A stretch of 12,859 nt of DNA, taken from positions 138,124 to 150,982 of the forward strand of contig MU647181.1 in assembly GCA_026770585.1 (NCBI GenBank). Reading direction: 5' to 3'. Below the pieces are notes generated by a model that did no database searches, was not told where the DNA came from, and was given only the letters and a program-made list of their open reading frames with translations. Positions 1-6,500 of the stretch are shown here, piece by piece. The stretch comes from Baffinella frigidus (Eukaryota; Cryptophyceae; Cryptomonadales; Baffinellaceae). Within the stretch, counting starts at the first letter, position 1; each line of letters starts with the position of its first letter. Made by a program: the position numbers and the translations under genes.

Positions 1-57
1 AGCAGCGGCCGAATCCCTTTTCGTCTCAAAACCAAGGCGAAATTTTGCCCCATCTCT

Positions 58-500
58 CCACGCTATCAGGTCTGACCTTATTGACGCGTGGTGGCGGCAC
101 GGGGGGCAGGTGGACTCTCTCTCTCTCTCTCTCCCTCTCTCCCTCTCTCCCTCTCTCCCTCTCCTTCTCTCTCTCTCAGGAGCCCACCCCCCCTGGGTCG
201 GCGAGACTCGCGGTCGCGTCGCACCCTCCCGCAGATATCACGGGTGGCTCGCGGCGTCAACCCTAAACCCGAAACCGCGGCAGGTGGACGCGCGCGGGGT
301 GGCGTTCTCGCGCATGACTCTCAACACTGTTTTGCAGGTGGATTGGGTGTTGACGCGTCGTGGCGGCGTCACCCACCGCCCCGACGCGTTCAGTTCTTTG
401 CCACGCTATCAGTTCTGACCTTATTGACGCGTGGTGGCGGCACGGGGGGCAGGTGGACGCGCGCGGGGTGGCGTTCTCGCGTATGACTCTCAACACTGCC
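58..500. repeat. Local duplicated blocks (GACGCGTGGTGGCGGCAC unit)
   Basis: The block starting CCACGCTATCAG at 58-113 recurs nearly identically at 401-457. A second block starting GCAGGTGGACGCGCGCGGGG at 280-329 recurs at 449-498. The copies share only a few substitutions, which points to recent local duplication. No protein-coding signal is visible; the short reading frames here follow the repeat. Confidence 0.8.
114..178. repeat. CT-rich microsatellite
   Basis: Almost pure pyrimidine tract made of CT dinucleotides with interspersed CCCTCT units. It sits directly after a block (58-113) that recurs at 401-457 without the microsatellite, so the tract probably expanded at, or inserted into, that repeat. 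The long Ser/Leu/Pro readings across it are translations of the simple repeat and not genes. Confidence 0.9.
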
Positions 501-534
501 CTCATCATGGCGTGCCGGTCTGCTCCCGTCTCTT

Positions 535-623
535 TCTTATTATTATTATTTATCACTCTCGATGCAGGTCCTAGATAGGCCCTCAAGCCTTGAGTTGGGA
601 GTTGGGTGACACAATAGTCTATG
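535..623 (-). repeat. Retroposon-like repeat R1, copy 1
   Basis: On the minus strand this reads as a short body ending in ATCGAGAGTRATAAA followed by an AAT-rich tail (536-551 on plus is TTATTATT-like). It matches copy 2 (757-857) and the better preserved copy at 4971-5063 in opposite orientation. The 5' end stops at about 623, before the region that copies 2 and 3 share, so this copy is truncated or rearranged. Its left flank (GCCGGTCTGCTCCC) is shared with copy 2, so copies 1 and 2 arose by segmental duplication, not by two insertions. Confidence 0.65.
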
Positions 624-756
624 CCCGCATCATGGCGTGCCGGTACTGTTCCCGTCTTGTTCAGGGATTAGGGAGGCAGCCTTCAGGACTGAAAGCTTCG
701 TTTACGCTCGACACTGCCCTCAGCGTGGCCTGCCGGTCTGCTCCCATCTCAATCTT

Positions 757-857
757 TGTATTATTGTTTATTACTCTCGATGCAGGTCCTAGATAGGCCC
801 TCAAGCCTTGAGTTGGGAGTTGAGTGACACAAAAGTCTATGAGCATTAAGGAACGAG
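757..857 (-). repeat. Retroposon-like repeat R1, copy 2 with possible target duplication
   Basis: This is a second copy of R1 on the minus strand, extending further 5' than copy 1, through a GCTCGTTCC region that corresponds to the start of the 4971-5063 copy. The tail is degenerate AAT-rich. It is flanked by CCCATCTCA (743-751) and CCCGTCTCA (858-866), 8 of 9 bases alike, which could be a decayed target site duplication. A short body, an A-rich 3' simple-repeat tail and direct flanking repeats are the usual marks of a SINE or a short LINE end. No clear tRNA-type A and B boxes were found. Confidence 0.55.
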
Positions 858-924
858 CCCGTCTCAGAAAATTTCCGAAGGGGTTGGTTTGGCAAACTGT
901 CACTTCGCAATGTCTTTCTCACCC

Positions 925-972
925 CCCGCATCATGGCTTGCCGGTCTGCCCGCATCATGGCTTGCCGGTCTG
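925..972. repeat. Tandem 24 bp repeat (CCCGCATCATGGCTTGCCGG)
   Basis: Two adjacent near-perfect copies of a 24 bp unit beginning CCCGCATCATGGCTTGCCGG. Related single units occur near 506-530, 624-648 and 722-740. They form the host repeat in which the R1 copies are embedded. Confidence 0.75.
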
Positions 973-1007
973 CTCGCGTGTTCCCGGAATAAACGCACCT
1001 TTCTCTC

Positions 1008-1062
1008 TCAAACCCCAGACGCCACACCCCACACACTCCACACCCCACACCCCAAACCCTGA
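1008..1062. repeat. Degenerate heptamer-like C/A array
   Basis: Irregular array of CCCCACA, CCACACA and CCCCAAA units, C-rich on the plus strand. It resembles the telomere-like heptamer arrays elsewhere in this window but is strongly decayed. Confidence 0.6.
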
Positions 1063-1604
1063 CCCCCACGACAGTGGTATGCGTGCCCCAAACCCGCTCG
1101 TGCCTTGCCGGAGGGGGTACTTTGCCAAGCTTTCAGTTATGAGAGACCCCTCTCCCAGGCATCATGCACCACCAAAGATCTCGGGGCGAGAAAGGCCTCG
1201 AGAACTGAACGCTTCGGTGACGAGGGTGCAGCCGTGCCTGTCTGGGAGGATGTGCAGCGGCGTCCTCGCTCTGCGCGGAGCTCACGCTGAGGTTCTGTCG
1301 CGCGGCTTTCTGGATCCGTGGATGCATGGATGCATGGCGTCGGAGGGTGTGCAGCGGCGCTCTCCTCTCGATGCGGGCCCGCTGACGCTGGTGTGTGCGC
1401 GCGTTGGTCGGCAGCAAGCAGAACCTGTCGTGGTTGCATGGCGTAAGAGGGTGTGGTGCGGCGCGAGCGCCTCTTCTCGTTTCGACGCGGGAACGCTGAC
1501 GCTGGGGTGTGTGGGCGCGTTGGTCGGCAGCAAGCAGAACCGTGCGTGGTTTTCTGCATGCATGCATGGCGTAGGAGGGTGCGGTGCGGCGATGGCGCCC
1601 AAAC

Positions 1605-1679
1605 CATAAACCATACACCATACACCATACACCATACACCATACACCATACACCATACACCATAAACCATACACCATAC
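1605..1679. repeat. CCATACA heptamer tandem array
   Basis: About ten copies of a 7 bp unit, mostly CCATACA with CCATAAA variants at both ends. The unit length equals that of the CCCTAAA telomere-type repeat and differs from it at two positions. The array is homogeneous inside while different from the other heptamer arrays in the window. Confidence 0.9.
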
Positions 1680-1944
1680 GTGTCGATGCGGGGCCACCCC
1701 GATTCCGAAGCCATCCAAATAGCATGTCTGACGCTGGGTTCTTGCGCGCGATGGTTGGCAGGAAGCAGAACCTGTCGTGGTTGCATGGCGTAGGAGGGTG
1801 TGGTGCGGTGCTAGCGCCTCTTCTCGTTTTGACGCGGGGCCGCTGACGCTGGGTTCTGGCGCGATGGTGGGCAGGAAGCAGAACTTGCCGTGGGAGTAGA
1901 AGGGTGTGGTTGCGGTGCTGGCGCCTGTCTCATAGCGATGCGGG

Positions 1945-2018
1945 CTGCAGATCCCTTCTACGGAACGGCGTGTCGTTGGCATATGTTGGGCGAAATTAAA
2001 ACCTAAAGGACCTAAAGG
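1945..2018 (+). repeat. Dispersed 74 bp repeat, copy 1
   Basis: Starts CTGCAGATCCCTTCTACGGA and ends with ACCTAAAGGACCTAAAGG. It is found again in inverted orientation at 9439-9512 with roughly 85 percent identity by eye. No terminal inverted repeats or coding potential were seen, so its class is unknown. Confidence 0.7.
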
Positions 2019-2153
2019 GGCCGCTGACGCTCGGGCGCGATTTCCATGCGGGATCGCCGCAGCTGGGTTCTGGCGCGGTGGTTGAGGTGTGGCGCGATGA
2101 CTGACGCTGGGGTGTGTGGCGCGATGTTTCTCAGGAAGCAGAATCTGCCGTGG

Positions 2154-2462
2154 GCGCGCTTCTTGGCCGCACGCCGCCTTGTCTGCACGGTCTCTGTCCC
2201 CCTCCCGTGTCGCACCTGGTCAAATGTAACGGCAACGTTACAGATGTTTATAGTTAAAAAACGAGGCTTCGTCTGCACGGTCGGCCCTCCCTCGTCTCAA
2301 AACAAAAAAGGAACCTGGCTCCTTTAGGAGTGCAGGCCGAGGGAGTTGAGACCCTGTTGAGCCGGGCGCTCTCCCCGCGCTTCTTGGCCGCGCGCCGCCT
2401 CGTCTACACGGTATGTCCCCTCCCGTGTCGAACCTGGTCAAATTTAACGGAAATGTTTAGAG
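2154..2462. repeat. Direct repeat pair (~90 bp) starting GCGCTTCTTGGCCGC
   Basis: The stretch 2154-2250 recurs at 2374-2462. Shared landmarks in the same order are CTTCTTGGCCGC, CGCCGCCT, CACGGT, CTCCCGTGTCG, ACCTGGTCAAAT and AACGGNAANGTT. Between the copies lies unremarkable sequence. A poly-T run follows the second copy at 2465-2473. Confidence 0.7.
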
Positions 2463-2497
2463 GTTTTTTTTTTGCTTTGGCGTTCTTCTCCCCTGCC

Positions 2498-2592
2498 GTG
2501 GTGAGCCTGGCGTTCTCCCCTCCTTTGTCGAGCCTGGCGCTCTCCCCTGACGTGTTGAGCCTGGCGCTCGGTTCTCCCGTGCTGAGTCTCGT
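2498..2592. repeat. Tandem ~29 bp repeat (TGAGCCTGGCG)
   Basis: Four degenerate units of about 28-30 bp built on TGAGCCTGGCGCTCTCCCCT, with TCGAGCCTGGCG and TGAGTCTCGTG variants. The array ends at the left edge of the family A element. Confidence 0.7.
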
Positions 2593-2597
2593 GCTCT

Positions 2598-2783
2598 ACT
2601 GCAAAGCCACAGGGGACTTCTCAAATTCTTGGACACGACTCTAAAACTATTTGTAGGTTACCTTTTGACAAATTTTGGTCACGTCCTGAGGGTAAAAATC
2701 GCCTTTTGAGGAAAAAATGGCTCCAAAGTAGCGGACACCAGAGTGTCCGCTACTTTTTGAGACTTCCCCTGTGGCTTTTCAGT
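2598..2783 (+). mobile_element. Family A TIR element, copy 1
   Basis: About 186 bp with terminal inverted repeats based on ACTGCAAAGCCACAGGGGAC. An internal perfect hairpin lies at 2725-2756, with 14 bp arms AAAGTAGCGGACAC and a 4 nt loop CAGA, close to the right end. The middle contains TTTTGGTCACGTCCTGAGGG. Two more copies are at 5280-5466 (inverted) and 9159-9345 (same orientation). It has no coding capacity, so it is a miniature element (MITE-like) that depends on enzymes from elsewhere. Superfamily not assigned; the target duplication at this copy is unclear (GCTCT versus GCTAG). Confidence 0.85.
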
Positions 2784-3034
2784 AGCTAGTCGCGCCCGCT
2801 GCGAACAGACTTTCTCTCTTTTTCTTAAAAGTGTCTGATTTGTCGGGAAAGGGCAGGCGGCCCATCAGTGCGAGAGTGAGGAACCGCAGCTTCGAGTGAT
2901 GAGTGCAGGCTACCTGTGAAAACACTTGTTGTAGATCCAAGGTACTGACGACGTCCTGCCTAAACGTTGAAGATGTTTCGTGCAACACGGTGAGGGTGCA
3001 CCATGCCCGGAGTGTGACGCATGGCGATCATTGC
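2784..3034. other. Sequence without recognisable feature
   Basis: No convincing gene was found. The only structure is GGGTGCACCATGCCCGGAGT near 2993-3012, which returns with small changes at 3182-3201 (GGGTGCAACATGCCCGGAGT). The two form a direct repeat of about 36 bp spaced about 188 bp apart. Confidence 0.5.
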
Positions 3035-3078
3035 ACCGTTACTGAGCACTGTTACTGAGCACCGTTACTCAGTAACGG
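3035..3078. repeat. 13 bp tandem repeat ending in a palindrome
   Basis: ACCGTTACTGAGC (3035-3047) and ACTGTTACTGAGC (3048-3060) are followed by CCGTTACTCAGTAACGG (3062-3078), a 17 bp perfect palindrome with a single central base. The palindrome reuses the tandem unit in inverted form. Confidence 0.8.
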
Positions 3079-3224
3079 AGGTTCCGTTTTCCTTGGAGAC
3101 GTCTCCCGCTCTCGACCTGTGTCTCGGCGGGCAGCGCTCCTTTGACCTTTTGACACGCGGGCGGAGCGTGAAACACGCTCAGGGTGCAACATGCCCGGAG
3201 TGAAGCATGGCGAGTATCCTCCAC

Positions 3225-3326
3225 GCAAACGGAAGTTGCCAAACGGTAGCTGCACGGAAGTTGGCGCACGGAAGTTGCCAAACGGGAAGTTGACAAACGT
3301 GAAGTTGACACAAACGGGTTGAACGG
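3225..3326. repeat. Short tandem repeat ACGGAAGTTGCCAA
   Basis: Seven degenerate units of about 14-15 bp built on AAACGGAAGTTGNC. Related single units occur around 4350-4385 (GGAAGTTGACTTTTGC). Confidence 0.8.
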
Positions 3327-3391
3327 CAGGATCCGGTGGGGGCCGCGGCGGGGGCAGGCGACACCAACTTCTTCGCCCCCGACGCCTGGCG

Positions 3392-3603
3392 GTACCACTC
3401 GAGGCTAGAAATGGGACTATTTTAAATGTGGGGTTGTTAAATTTAGTACCAGTCACGGGCAGGCGTGGTCACGTTGCGGGCGGAAATCCGCCCGCAACGT
3501 GACCAAACGCCCCCATTTGTGTGAAACTTACTACACACCTCGGTTTTCACTTGTAAACGAATCCCTGTTTTAAAATAGTCACACTTCTAGCCTCGATTGG
3601 TAC
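3392..3603 (+). mobile_element. Family C TIR element, complete copy
   Basis: About 212 bp with terminal inverted repeats of about 35 bp, keyed by TCGAGGCTAGAA and GACTATTTTAAA at both ends. Near the centre is a perfect hairpin (3467-3504) with 18 bp arms beginning GGTCACGTTGCGGGCGGA and a 2 nt AA loop. A TTAGTACCAG motif lies at 3443-3452. Two half copies lie at 6001-6077 and 6248-6388. It has no coding capacity, so it is MITE-like. The ends read GGTAC on both sides, so the exact boundary and any target duplication cannot be separated by eye. Confidence 0.8.
3467..3504. repeat. 38 bp perfect inverted repeat inside family C
   Basis: Arms of 18 bp are exactly complementary and separated by two bases. 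The outer arm (GGTCACGT) is shared with the 46 bp palindrome at 6343-6388, while the inner arm differs completely. Confidence 0.95.
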
Positions 3604-3726
3604 ACTTCAGCTCAGTTATGGCCCGTCTTTAAAAGTATTTAAGAGCGGACATCCAGTACAAAAGGGCGAATAGAAAGCCTGCAGGATGAGGCAGAATAAA
3701 ACGGAGGCAGAGGTAGAGAGTGTCTA
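3604..3726. other. Intergenic segment with a half-copy resembling family D
   Basis: No gene was seen. ACATCCAGTACAAAAG (3649-3664) followed by GGATGAGGCAGAATAAAACG (3684-3703) resembles the right half of family D (TCTCCAGTACAAATT then GGATGAGGCGAAATC). It could be a truncated relative. Confidence 0.4.
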
Positions 3727-3869
3727 GCTCTGTCCCACTTGATTTCGTCTCGTCATTAAAAAAAAATAGCCGCCATTATTGGTTTTAAAGGAGGATCTCC
3801 AGTACAAATTAACTGTCCATCTACAGCTAAATGTTTTCAAGGATGAGGCGAAATCAAGTGGGACAGAGC
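3727..3869 (+). mobile_element. Family D TIR element
   Basis: About 143 bp with 28 bp terminal inverted repeats at 3727-3754 and 3842-3869, starting GCTCTGTCCCACTTGATTTC, with two mismatches. The interior is AT-rich (a run of nine A around 3758-3766) and non-coding. It is a single complete copy, a MITE-like structure. The target duplication was not resolved. Confidence 0.8.
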
Positions 3870-4036
3870 GGAAGCACCCGCACGTGTTGTGACTGAGTTG
3901 GTGTAGGAGGCGGAGTTAGAATCCACCCGGAAAATGCTCGCATGAGCGGCCGACACGGGGTACAGTAAGTGGCACAATGCGCAGCATGTGCGGCGCTGAC
4001 GCTGGTTGTTTGGCAATAAATTGTCAATCTCTCTTT

Positions 4037-4160
4037 GAGTTGGTGTGTGGGGCTCGCGCAGGAAGCACCCACCGGGACATGTCATGCATGACTTGGTCTG
4101 TCTCACGCACGAACGACCGAATGACCGAGAGCAGTGACTAACGTGGTGTGCCGATGGTGG
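4037..4160. repeat. Host direct repeat, copy 1 (GGAAGCACCCACCGGGA)
   Basis: First of several copies of a host repeat with landmarks GGAAGCACCCACCGGGA, GCAYGACTTGGTCT, CTCACGCACGAACGACC and ACTAACGTGGTGTG. Other copies lie at 4331-4352 (partial), 4421-4475 continued at 4656-4750, 4832-4970 and around 5064-5120. These repeats serve as internal controls for the later insertions of F, R1 and A. Confidence 0.7.
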
Positions 4161-4331
4161 ACGAGGCTACCCAGGCGAACAGAATAAAACGAACTTTTAA
4201 AGTTTTGTGGGCAAATGATCACGTTTCTGCCCGCTGAGCGGTCTGACCTGTGTAAAGTCGCTGCTTTTCATCTGAAAATTACTACACACGTTTACAATCG
4301 ACATTTATTCTGTTCGCATAGGTAGCCTCGT
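4161..4331 (+). mobile_element. Family E TIR element
   Basis: About 171 bp with 28 bp terminal inverted repeats, left starting ACGAGGCTACCCAGGCGAAC and right ending with its complement, two mismatches. The left arm runs into AGAATAAAA and the right into TTTATTCT. The interior contains ACTACACACGTTTAC and TGATCACGT, which recall motifs in family C, so E may be a distant relative of C. Flanks GGTGG and GGTGT could be a 5 bp target duplication with one change. Non-coding. Confidence 0.8.
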
Positions 4332-4420
4332 GGTGTGTGCGACGCACGCAAAAGTTGACTCGAGAGCCAATGGAAGTTGACTTTTGCGATTGCTCCCCAT
4401 CAGGTCTAGCGTAGACTAAC

Positions 4421-4750
4421 GTGGTGTGTGCGACGCACGCTGGAAGCACCCACCGGGATGTCTGGTGCACGACTTTAATAGTGACGCAGCCTATAATTAT
4501 TTTTGTAAAGCAACTCGTTCTGGTACCAAATTATCAAACAAAGTCCATTTAAAACTAAAAAGGGCCCCAATTCTTTTTAAAACGAAGTTTCGTTTTATAA
4601 TTTGTACCAGGAACGAGTTACTTTACAAAACTAGTTATAGGTTGCGTCTCTATGAACTTGGTCTATCTCACGCACAAACGACCCACACGAATGACCCAGC
4701 GTATCTGCATGACGCATGCATAGCATCTATCTGACTCATGAATAACCGAG
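4421..4750. repeat. Host direct repeat, copy interrupted by family F
   Basis: The repeat reads from GTGGTGTGTGCGACGCACGC through GGAAGCACCCACCGGGATG to GCACGACTT (4475), is interrupted by 180 bp of family F, then resumes at ACTTGGTCTATCTCACGCAC (4656) and runs through GACCCAGCGTATCTGCATGA to CATGAATAACCGAGAG (4750). The uninterrupted version is at 4832-4970. Confidence 0.85.
4476..4655 (+). mobile_element. Family F TIR element with 4 bp target duplication
   Basis: 180 bp element with terminal inverted repeats of over 50 bp. The ends read TAATAGTGACGCAGCC on the left and, complemented, TCATAGAGACGCAACC on the right. Both arms continue through CCTATAA, TTTTGTAAAG, AACTCGTTC and TGGTAC. ACTT flanks both sides (4472-4475 and 4656-4659), and the uninterrupted sister repeat carries a single ACTT at 4878-4881, which fixes the insertion boundaries. 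The interior is AT-rich and non-coding. A transposase supplied in trans is required; the superfamily is not assigned. Confidence 0.9.
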
Positions 4751-4831
4751 AGAGTGCCCCGGATAAGATTGACTTGTCTGCATTCGACTCTGAGAACTTG
4801 ACGGCGCCGGCTGTCGTTCTTATTAATAAGT

Positions 4832-4970
4832 GTGTGCGACGCACGCTGGAAGCACCCACCGGGACGTCTGGTGCACGACTTGGTCTATCTCACGCACGAA
4901 CGACCCACACGAATGACCCAGCGTATCTGCATGACGCATGCATAGCATCTATCTGACGCATGAATAACCG
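4832..4970. repeat. Host direct repeat, uninterrupted copy
   Basis: About 139 bp, nearly identical to the two flanks of family F joined together. It ends with GCATGAATAACCG (4958-4970), the sequence that became duplicated around the R1 insertion immediately downstream. Confidence 0.85.
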
Positions 4971-5063
4971 GGCTCTCTCTTGAGGCTCATAGACATTGTA
5001 TCACTCAACTCAAGGCTAAAGGGCCTTTCTAGGACCTGTATCGAGAGTAATAAAGAAGAAGAA
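4971..5063 (+). mobile_element. Retroposon-like R1, intact copy with 13 bp target duplication
   Basis: 93 bp body from GGCTCTCTCTTGAGGCTCAT to ATCGAGAGTAATAAAG with an (AAG)n tail. It is flanked exactly by GCATGAATAACCG at 4958-4970 and 5064-5076. The paralogous repeat at 4736-4750 shows CATGAATAACCGAGAG only once, so this is an insertion. Target duplication of 13 bp plus a simple-repeat 3' tail fits target-primed reverse transcription of a SINE or a very short LINE 3' end. The tail differs between copies (AAG here, AAT in copy 1). No polymerase III boxes were identified with confidence; the enzyme must come from elsewhere. Confidence 0.8.
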
Positions 5064-5129
5064 GCATGAATAACCGAGAGTGTGTGGCCCGCGCAGGAAG
5101 CACCCGCACGTGGTGCCCGAGAAGAAGAT

Positions 5130-5660
5130 GCGCGCCCGCGAGTCGGTAACCTGTCCTCCCACACACCTTGCTCCCTTTGTCCCGCACACGTTGCTGCCTT
5201 CACCAGGCAACTGATGTAAATGTGAGTCGGTAACCCCTCCTCCCACACACCGGGTTCCTCCCACACACCTTGTGGTACCACTGGAAAGCCACAGGGGAAG
5301 TCTCAAACAGTAGCGGGCACTCTGGTGTCCGCTACTTTGGAGCCATTTTCACCTCAAAAGGCAATTTCTGCCCCAAGGACGTGACCAACAATCGTCAAAA
5401 GGTAACCTACAAATAGTCTTAGTGTCGTGTCCAAGAATTTGAGAAGTCCCCTGTGGCTTTCCAGCAGTACCCGAGAAAAAGATGTGCGCCCGCGAGTCGG
5501 TATGTATCCCCTCCTCTAAAACACCTTGCCCCTCCCACACATCTTGCTCCCTTCGCCAGGCGACTTATGTATGGTGCATGGTATATGCTGCACGCTCCTT
5601 CCACACAACTTGCTCCCTTCAGTCCTCCCACACACCTAAGTCTTCTTTATAACTTCCTCT
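5130..5660. repeat. Dispersed CCTCCCACACACCTTGCTCC units
   Basis: Units of CCTCCCACACACCTTGCTCC and shorter forms recur near 5155, 5239, 5257, 5530, 5595 and 5624. AGTCGGTAACC-like blocks lie at 5141-5151 and 5224-5235, and again as GCGAGTCGGTATG near 5490-5502. The family A element at 5280-5466 is inserted within this array. No gene was seen. Confidence 0.65.
5280..5466 (-). mobile_element. Family A TIR element, copy 2, with 5 bp target duplication
   Basis: 187 bp, inverted relative to copies 1 and 3. The ends are ACTGGAAAGCCACAGGGG and its complement. The internal hairpin AGTAGCGGGCAC/GTGTCCGCTACT is near the left end and has one mismatch. GTACC lies on both sides (5275-5279, 5467-5471). 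A related unfilled site at 5112-5150 reads TGGTGCC followed by the same CGAGAAGAAGATG downstream sequence, with a single copy of the target. This supports a 5 bp duplication and mobility of the family. Confidence 0.85.
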
Positions 5661-5998
5661 TTATCACTCTGCTGTCAAGGTTCACATTCTGCGATCTGCC
5701 GGTGAAACTCTCATTCATCGAAGCCTCAGTGGATGGAGTGCCGAGTGAACGATTGATCGAGGGTCCACTCGAGTGGAAAGTTTACTGTGGCGGAGGCAGT
5801 TGGAGCCATTTGAGCCATTTCCGACCTCGTTGGAGCCATTTGAGACATTTCCGGCCGAGGTAGAAGCAGGGGTGCGACGCCGTTTCGAAGTTTTCTGGCG
5901 GTCGCTCAGATTGGGAGAACACATTGCGGGGATGATGTTATATCATTACCGGTCTCCCTCGCGCATCGAACATTCCTTGATCTGACTCTCGCGCGTGC
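5661..5998. other. Unassigned segment with a 30 bp tandem duplication
   Basis: TTGGAGCCATTTGAGCCATT starts a 30 bp unit repeated twice at 5800-5859. Upstream (5690-5800) an open stretch on the plus strand reads CDLPVKLSFIEASVDGVPSE in an otherwise ordinary frame. It could be a relic of an exon, but there is no start, splice context or recognisable family. Nothing else was seen. Confidence 0.4.
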
Positions 5999-6000
5999 GC

Positions 6001-6077
6001 TCCGCCCGCAACGTGACCACGCCTGCCCGTGACTGGTACTAAATTTAACAACCCCACATTTAAAATAGTCCCATTTT
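6001..6077 (-). mobile_element. Family C half copy (left half, inverted)
   Basis: Reverse complement of 3411-3487, nearly base for base: TCCGCCCGCAACGTGACC, then GACTGGTACTAAATTTAAC, then ATTTAAAATAGTCCCATTT. It stops at what would be the outer end of the element and begins at the central palindrome, so only half of the element is present. Confidence 0.85.
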
Positions 6078-6247
6078 CCTGTGAGCAGATCAGGTGGGAG
6101 GAGAAGGCGACCGAAGAGATGACCAGGTGTGTTTCAACCATCCACCTTTCTACCAGCCCTCCGAAGTGGACCAAATCCCGAGTGTACCTTTCTCGATTTC
6201 AGGCGGGTTTTGGAGCATTGTGGGTCGAGGTTACCACTTCAACGTTG
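6078..6247. other. Spacer between the two family C halves
   Basis: About 170 bp with no repeat or gene recognised. It lies between the outer ends of two half copies of family C. Confidence 0.5.
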
Positions 6248-6388
6248 GCCACTCGAAGCTGGAAGTGGGGCTATTTTAAAACAGGGACTCTTTTACAAGT
6301 GAAGGGAAAAACATGTGTAGTAATTTGCACTCAAATAGGGGCGTTTGGTCACGTATCTCAAGGTATACCTTGAGATACGTGACCAAAC
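6248..6388 (-). mobile_element. Family C half copy (right half, inverted) ending in a palindrome
   Basis: Reverse complement of the right half of the complete element. It matches from GCTGGAAGTGGGGCTATTTT through AACAGGGACTCTTTTACAAG, GTGTAGTAA and GGGGCGTTTGGTCACGT, then enters a palindrome whose centre has no match to the other copy. Order and orientation relative to 6001-6077 are inside-out compared with an intact element. Confidence 0.8.
6343..6388. repeat. 46 bp perfect palindrome
   Basis: Two 23 bp arms exactly complementary with no spacer, from GTTTGGTCACGTATCTC to its complement, with GGTATACC at the centre. Its DNA could extrude as a cruciform and its RNA would form a hairpin. Its outer 12 bp are the same as in the palindrome of the complete family C element. 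Confidence 0.97.
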
Positions 6389-6393
6389 CTGCC

Positions 6394-6500
6394 ACTCATA
6401 AGAAAGCGCAGCCCCCCTAGGACCACCAAAGGGCCCTAGGCATAGCCCTTCTGTAGGGTCCTAGGGGGGGGCGCTTTCTTATGAGCGAGGTACCCCTGTA
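6394..6500 (+). mobile_element. Family B foldback element, copy 1 (left end trimmed)
   Basis: Long inverted repeat. The left arm ACTCATAAGAAAGCGC, with CCCCCCTAGGACC, pairs with the right arm GGTCCTAGGGGGGGGCGCTT and TTCTTATGAG. The right end is the family terminus GCGAGGTACCCCTG followed by TA. The left terminus CAGGGGTACC is missing; the copy abuts the family C half. Non-coding foldback MITE. Confidence 0.85.

Larger units (their letters stand above)
1320..2150. repeat. Degenerate ~113 bp satellite
   Basis: A unit containing CGCTGACGCTGG, then a GTCGGCAGCAAGCAGAAC-like core, then TTGCATGGCGTAGGAGGGTG and a CTCTTCTCG segment. Unit starts are visible near 1380, 1494, 1728 and 1840, with decayed copies near 2021 and 2099. 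Spacings of 114 and 112 bp between neighbours define the period. A heptamer array (1605-1679) interrupts it and the dispersed repeat at 1945-2018 lies within it. Long minus-strand frames across the region are composed of the repeat and show no recognisable protein. Confidence 0.75.

Noticed and set aside
88-486. Ser/Leu-rich and Arg-rich open frames over the CT tract
   Set aside because: They are translations of the microsatellite and duplicated blocks, with no conserved pattern or proper start context.
1133-1982. Long minus-strand frames of 217 and 281 residues
   Set aside because: They consist of satellite units and the CCATACA array (reads as MVYGVWC repeats). Open frames arise because the period avoids stops in those frames.
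2725-2756. Rho-independent terminator
   Set aside because: The hairpin followed by T residues looks like one, but it is part of family A termini in a eukaryotic context with no gene upstream.
4971-5063. tRNA gene or tRNA-derived SINE head
   Set aside because: The TATCGAGAG stretch only weakly recalls a B box, and no cloverleaf or A box could be drawn.
6029-6373. Plus-strand 114-residue frame
   Set aside because: It covers both family C halves and ends in the palindrome, so it is mobile-element sequence.
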